Translations under genes and position numbers: made by a program | Shown: positions 63,930-64,000 of the stretch, one piece after another | Numbering within the stretch: position 1 is the first letter of the stretch | How the letters are laid out: each line of letters begins with the position of its first letter | The notes under the pieces: model-generated | The model's database searches: none | What the model was told of the DNA's origin: nothing | The model's input: the letters and a program-made list of their open reading frames with translations, nothing else | Origin: Symbiodinium natans | Taxonomy: Eukaryota; Sar; Dinophyceae; Suessiales; Symbiodiniaceae | Direction: 5' to 3' | Assembly: GCA_905221605.1 (NCBI GenBank) | Contig: CAJNDS010000335.1 | Span: forward strand, 1,508,930-1,572,929 | Length of the DNA: 64,000 nucleotides

Positions 63930-64000
63930 GGTACTTGGTCACCCAATTATAACTGCACTTATAACCCAATTATAACTAGGTTAGGGCACTTGCAGGGCTT
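63930..64000. mobile_element. Family A element, cut by window edge
   Basis: GTACTTGGTCACCCAATTATAACTG-type left arm, with ATAACCCAATTATAAC. The right arm lies beyond the window. Confidence 0.6.

Overview
The window looks like nuclear DNA of a microbial eukaryote with the plant-type telomere heptamer TTTAGGG, most probably a dinoflagellate. This is inferred from: short exons in GC-rich-third-position codons, all on one strand; introns that fit GC-AG and GA-AG as well as GT-AG boundaries; and small inverted-repeat elements with 4-bp target duplications that behave like introners. No spliced-leader, rRNA or tRNA gene was seen. Chromerids and some green or glaucophyte algae share the heptamer, so the lineage is not proven.

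Layout: from end to end, segments of 50-300 bp of unique DNA alternate with short arrays of TTTAGGG/CCCTAAA and its variants, and with several families of 80-220-bp inverted-repeat elements. Perfect TTTAGGG or CCCTAAA arrays stop every reading frame on both strands within 21 nt, so ordinary ORF finding fails. Reading the unique segments for splice sites reveals about 90 probable exons. All chosen exons are on the + strand, and many end in a stop codon, so the window probably holds many small split genes in tandem. Three models join in frame across introns: 13108-14729 (eight exons, 288 codons, two hydrophobic segments), 28347-28696 and 31223-31539. Other exons are listed singly because their partners cannot be fixed without RNA data. 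Almost no product was recognised; one exon (40074-40157) carries a PGVYTR motif like the C-terminal part of S1A serine proteases.

The most striking pattern is the link between repeats and splicing. Arrays written TTTAGGG on the coding strand often begin exactly at an exon end, so the first repeat supplies a GTTTAG donor. Arrays written CCCTAAA often end in CTAAG, CTAAAG or CTAG exactly at an exon start. In the 13-14.7 kb gene, three inverted-repeat elements and one further insertion interrupt what reads as one continuous ancestral coding sequence. Each is flanked by a 4-bp duplication, and each would be removed exactly as a GC-AG or GA-AG intron.

Other regions: 48.7-52.1 kb is nearly free of arrays and holds a palindrome of about 0.4 kb followed by about 17 units of a 61-bp repeat. 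The 60.0-61.9 kb region has a 437-bp tandem duplication and two matching 124-bp hairpin elements. Long G or C homopolymers occur throughout. Exon coordinates are hand-read: boundaries and some reading frames are provisional, and pseudogenes cannot be excluded.
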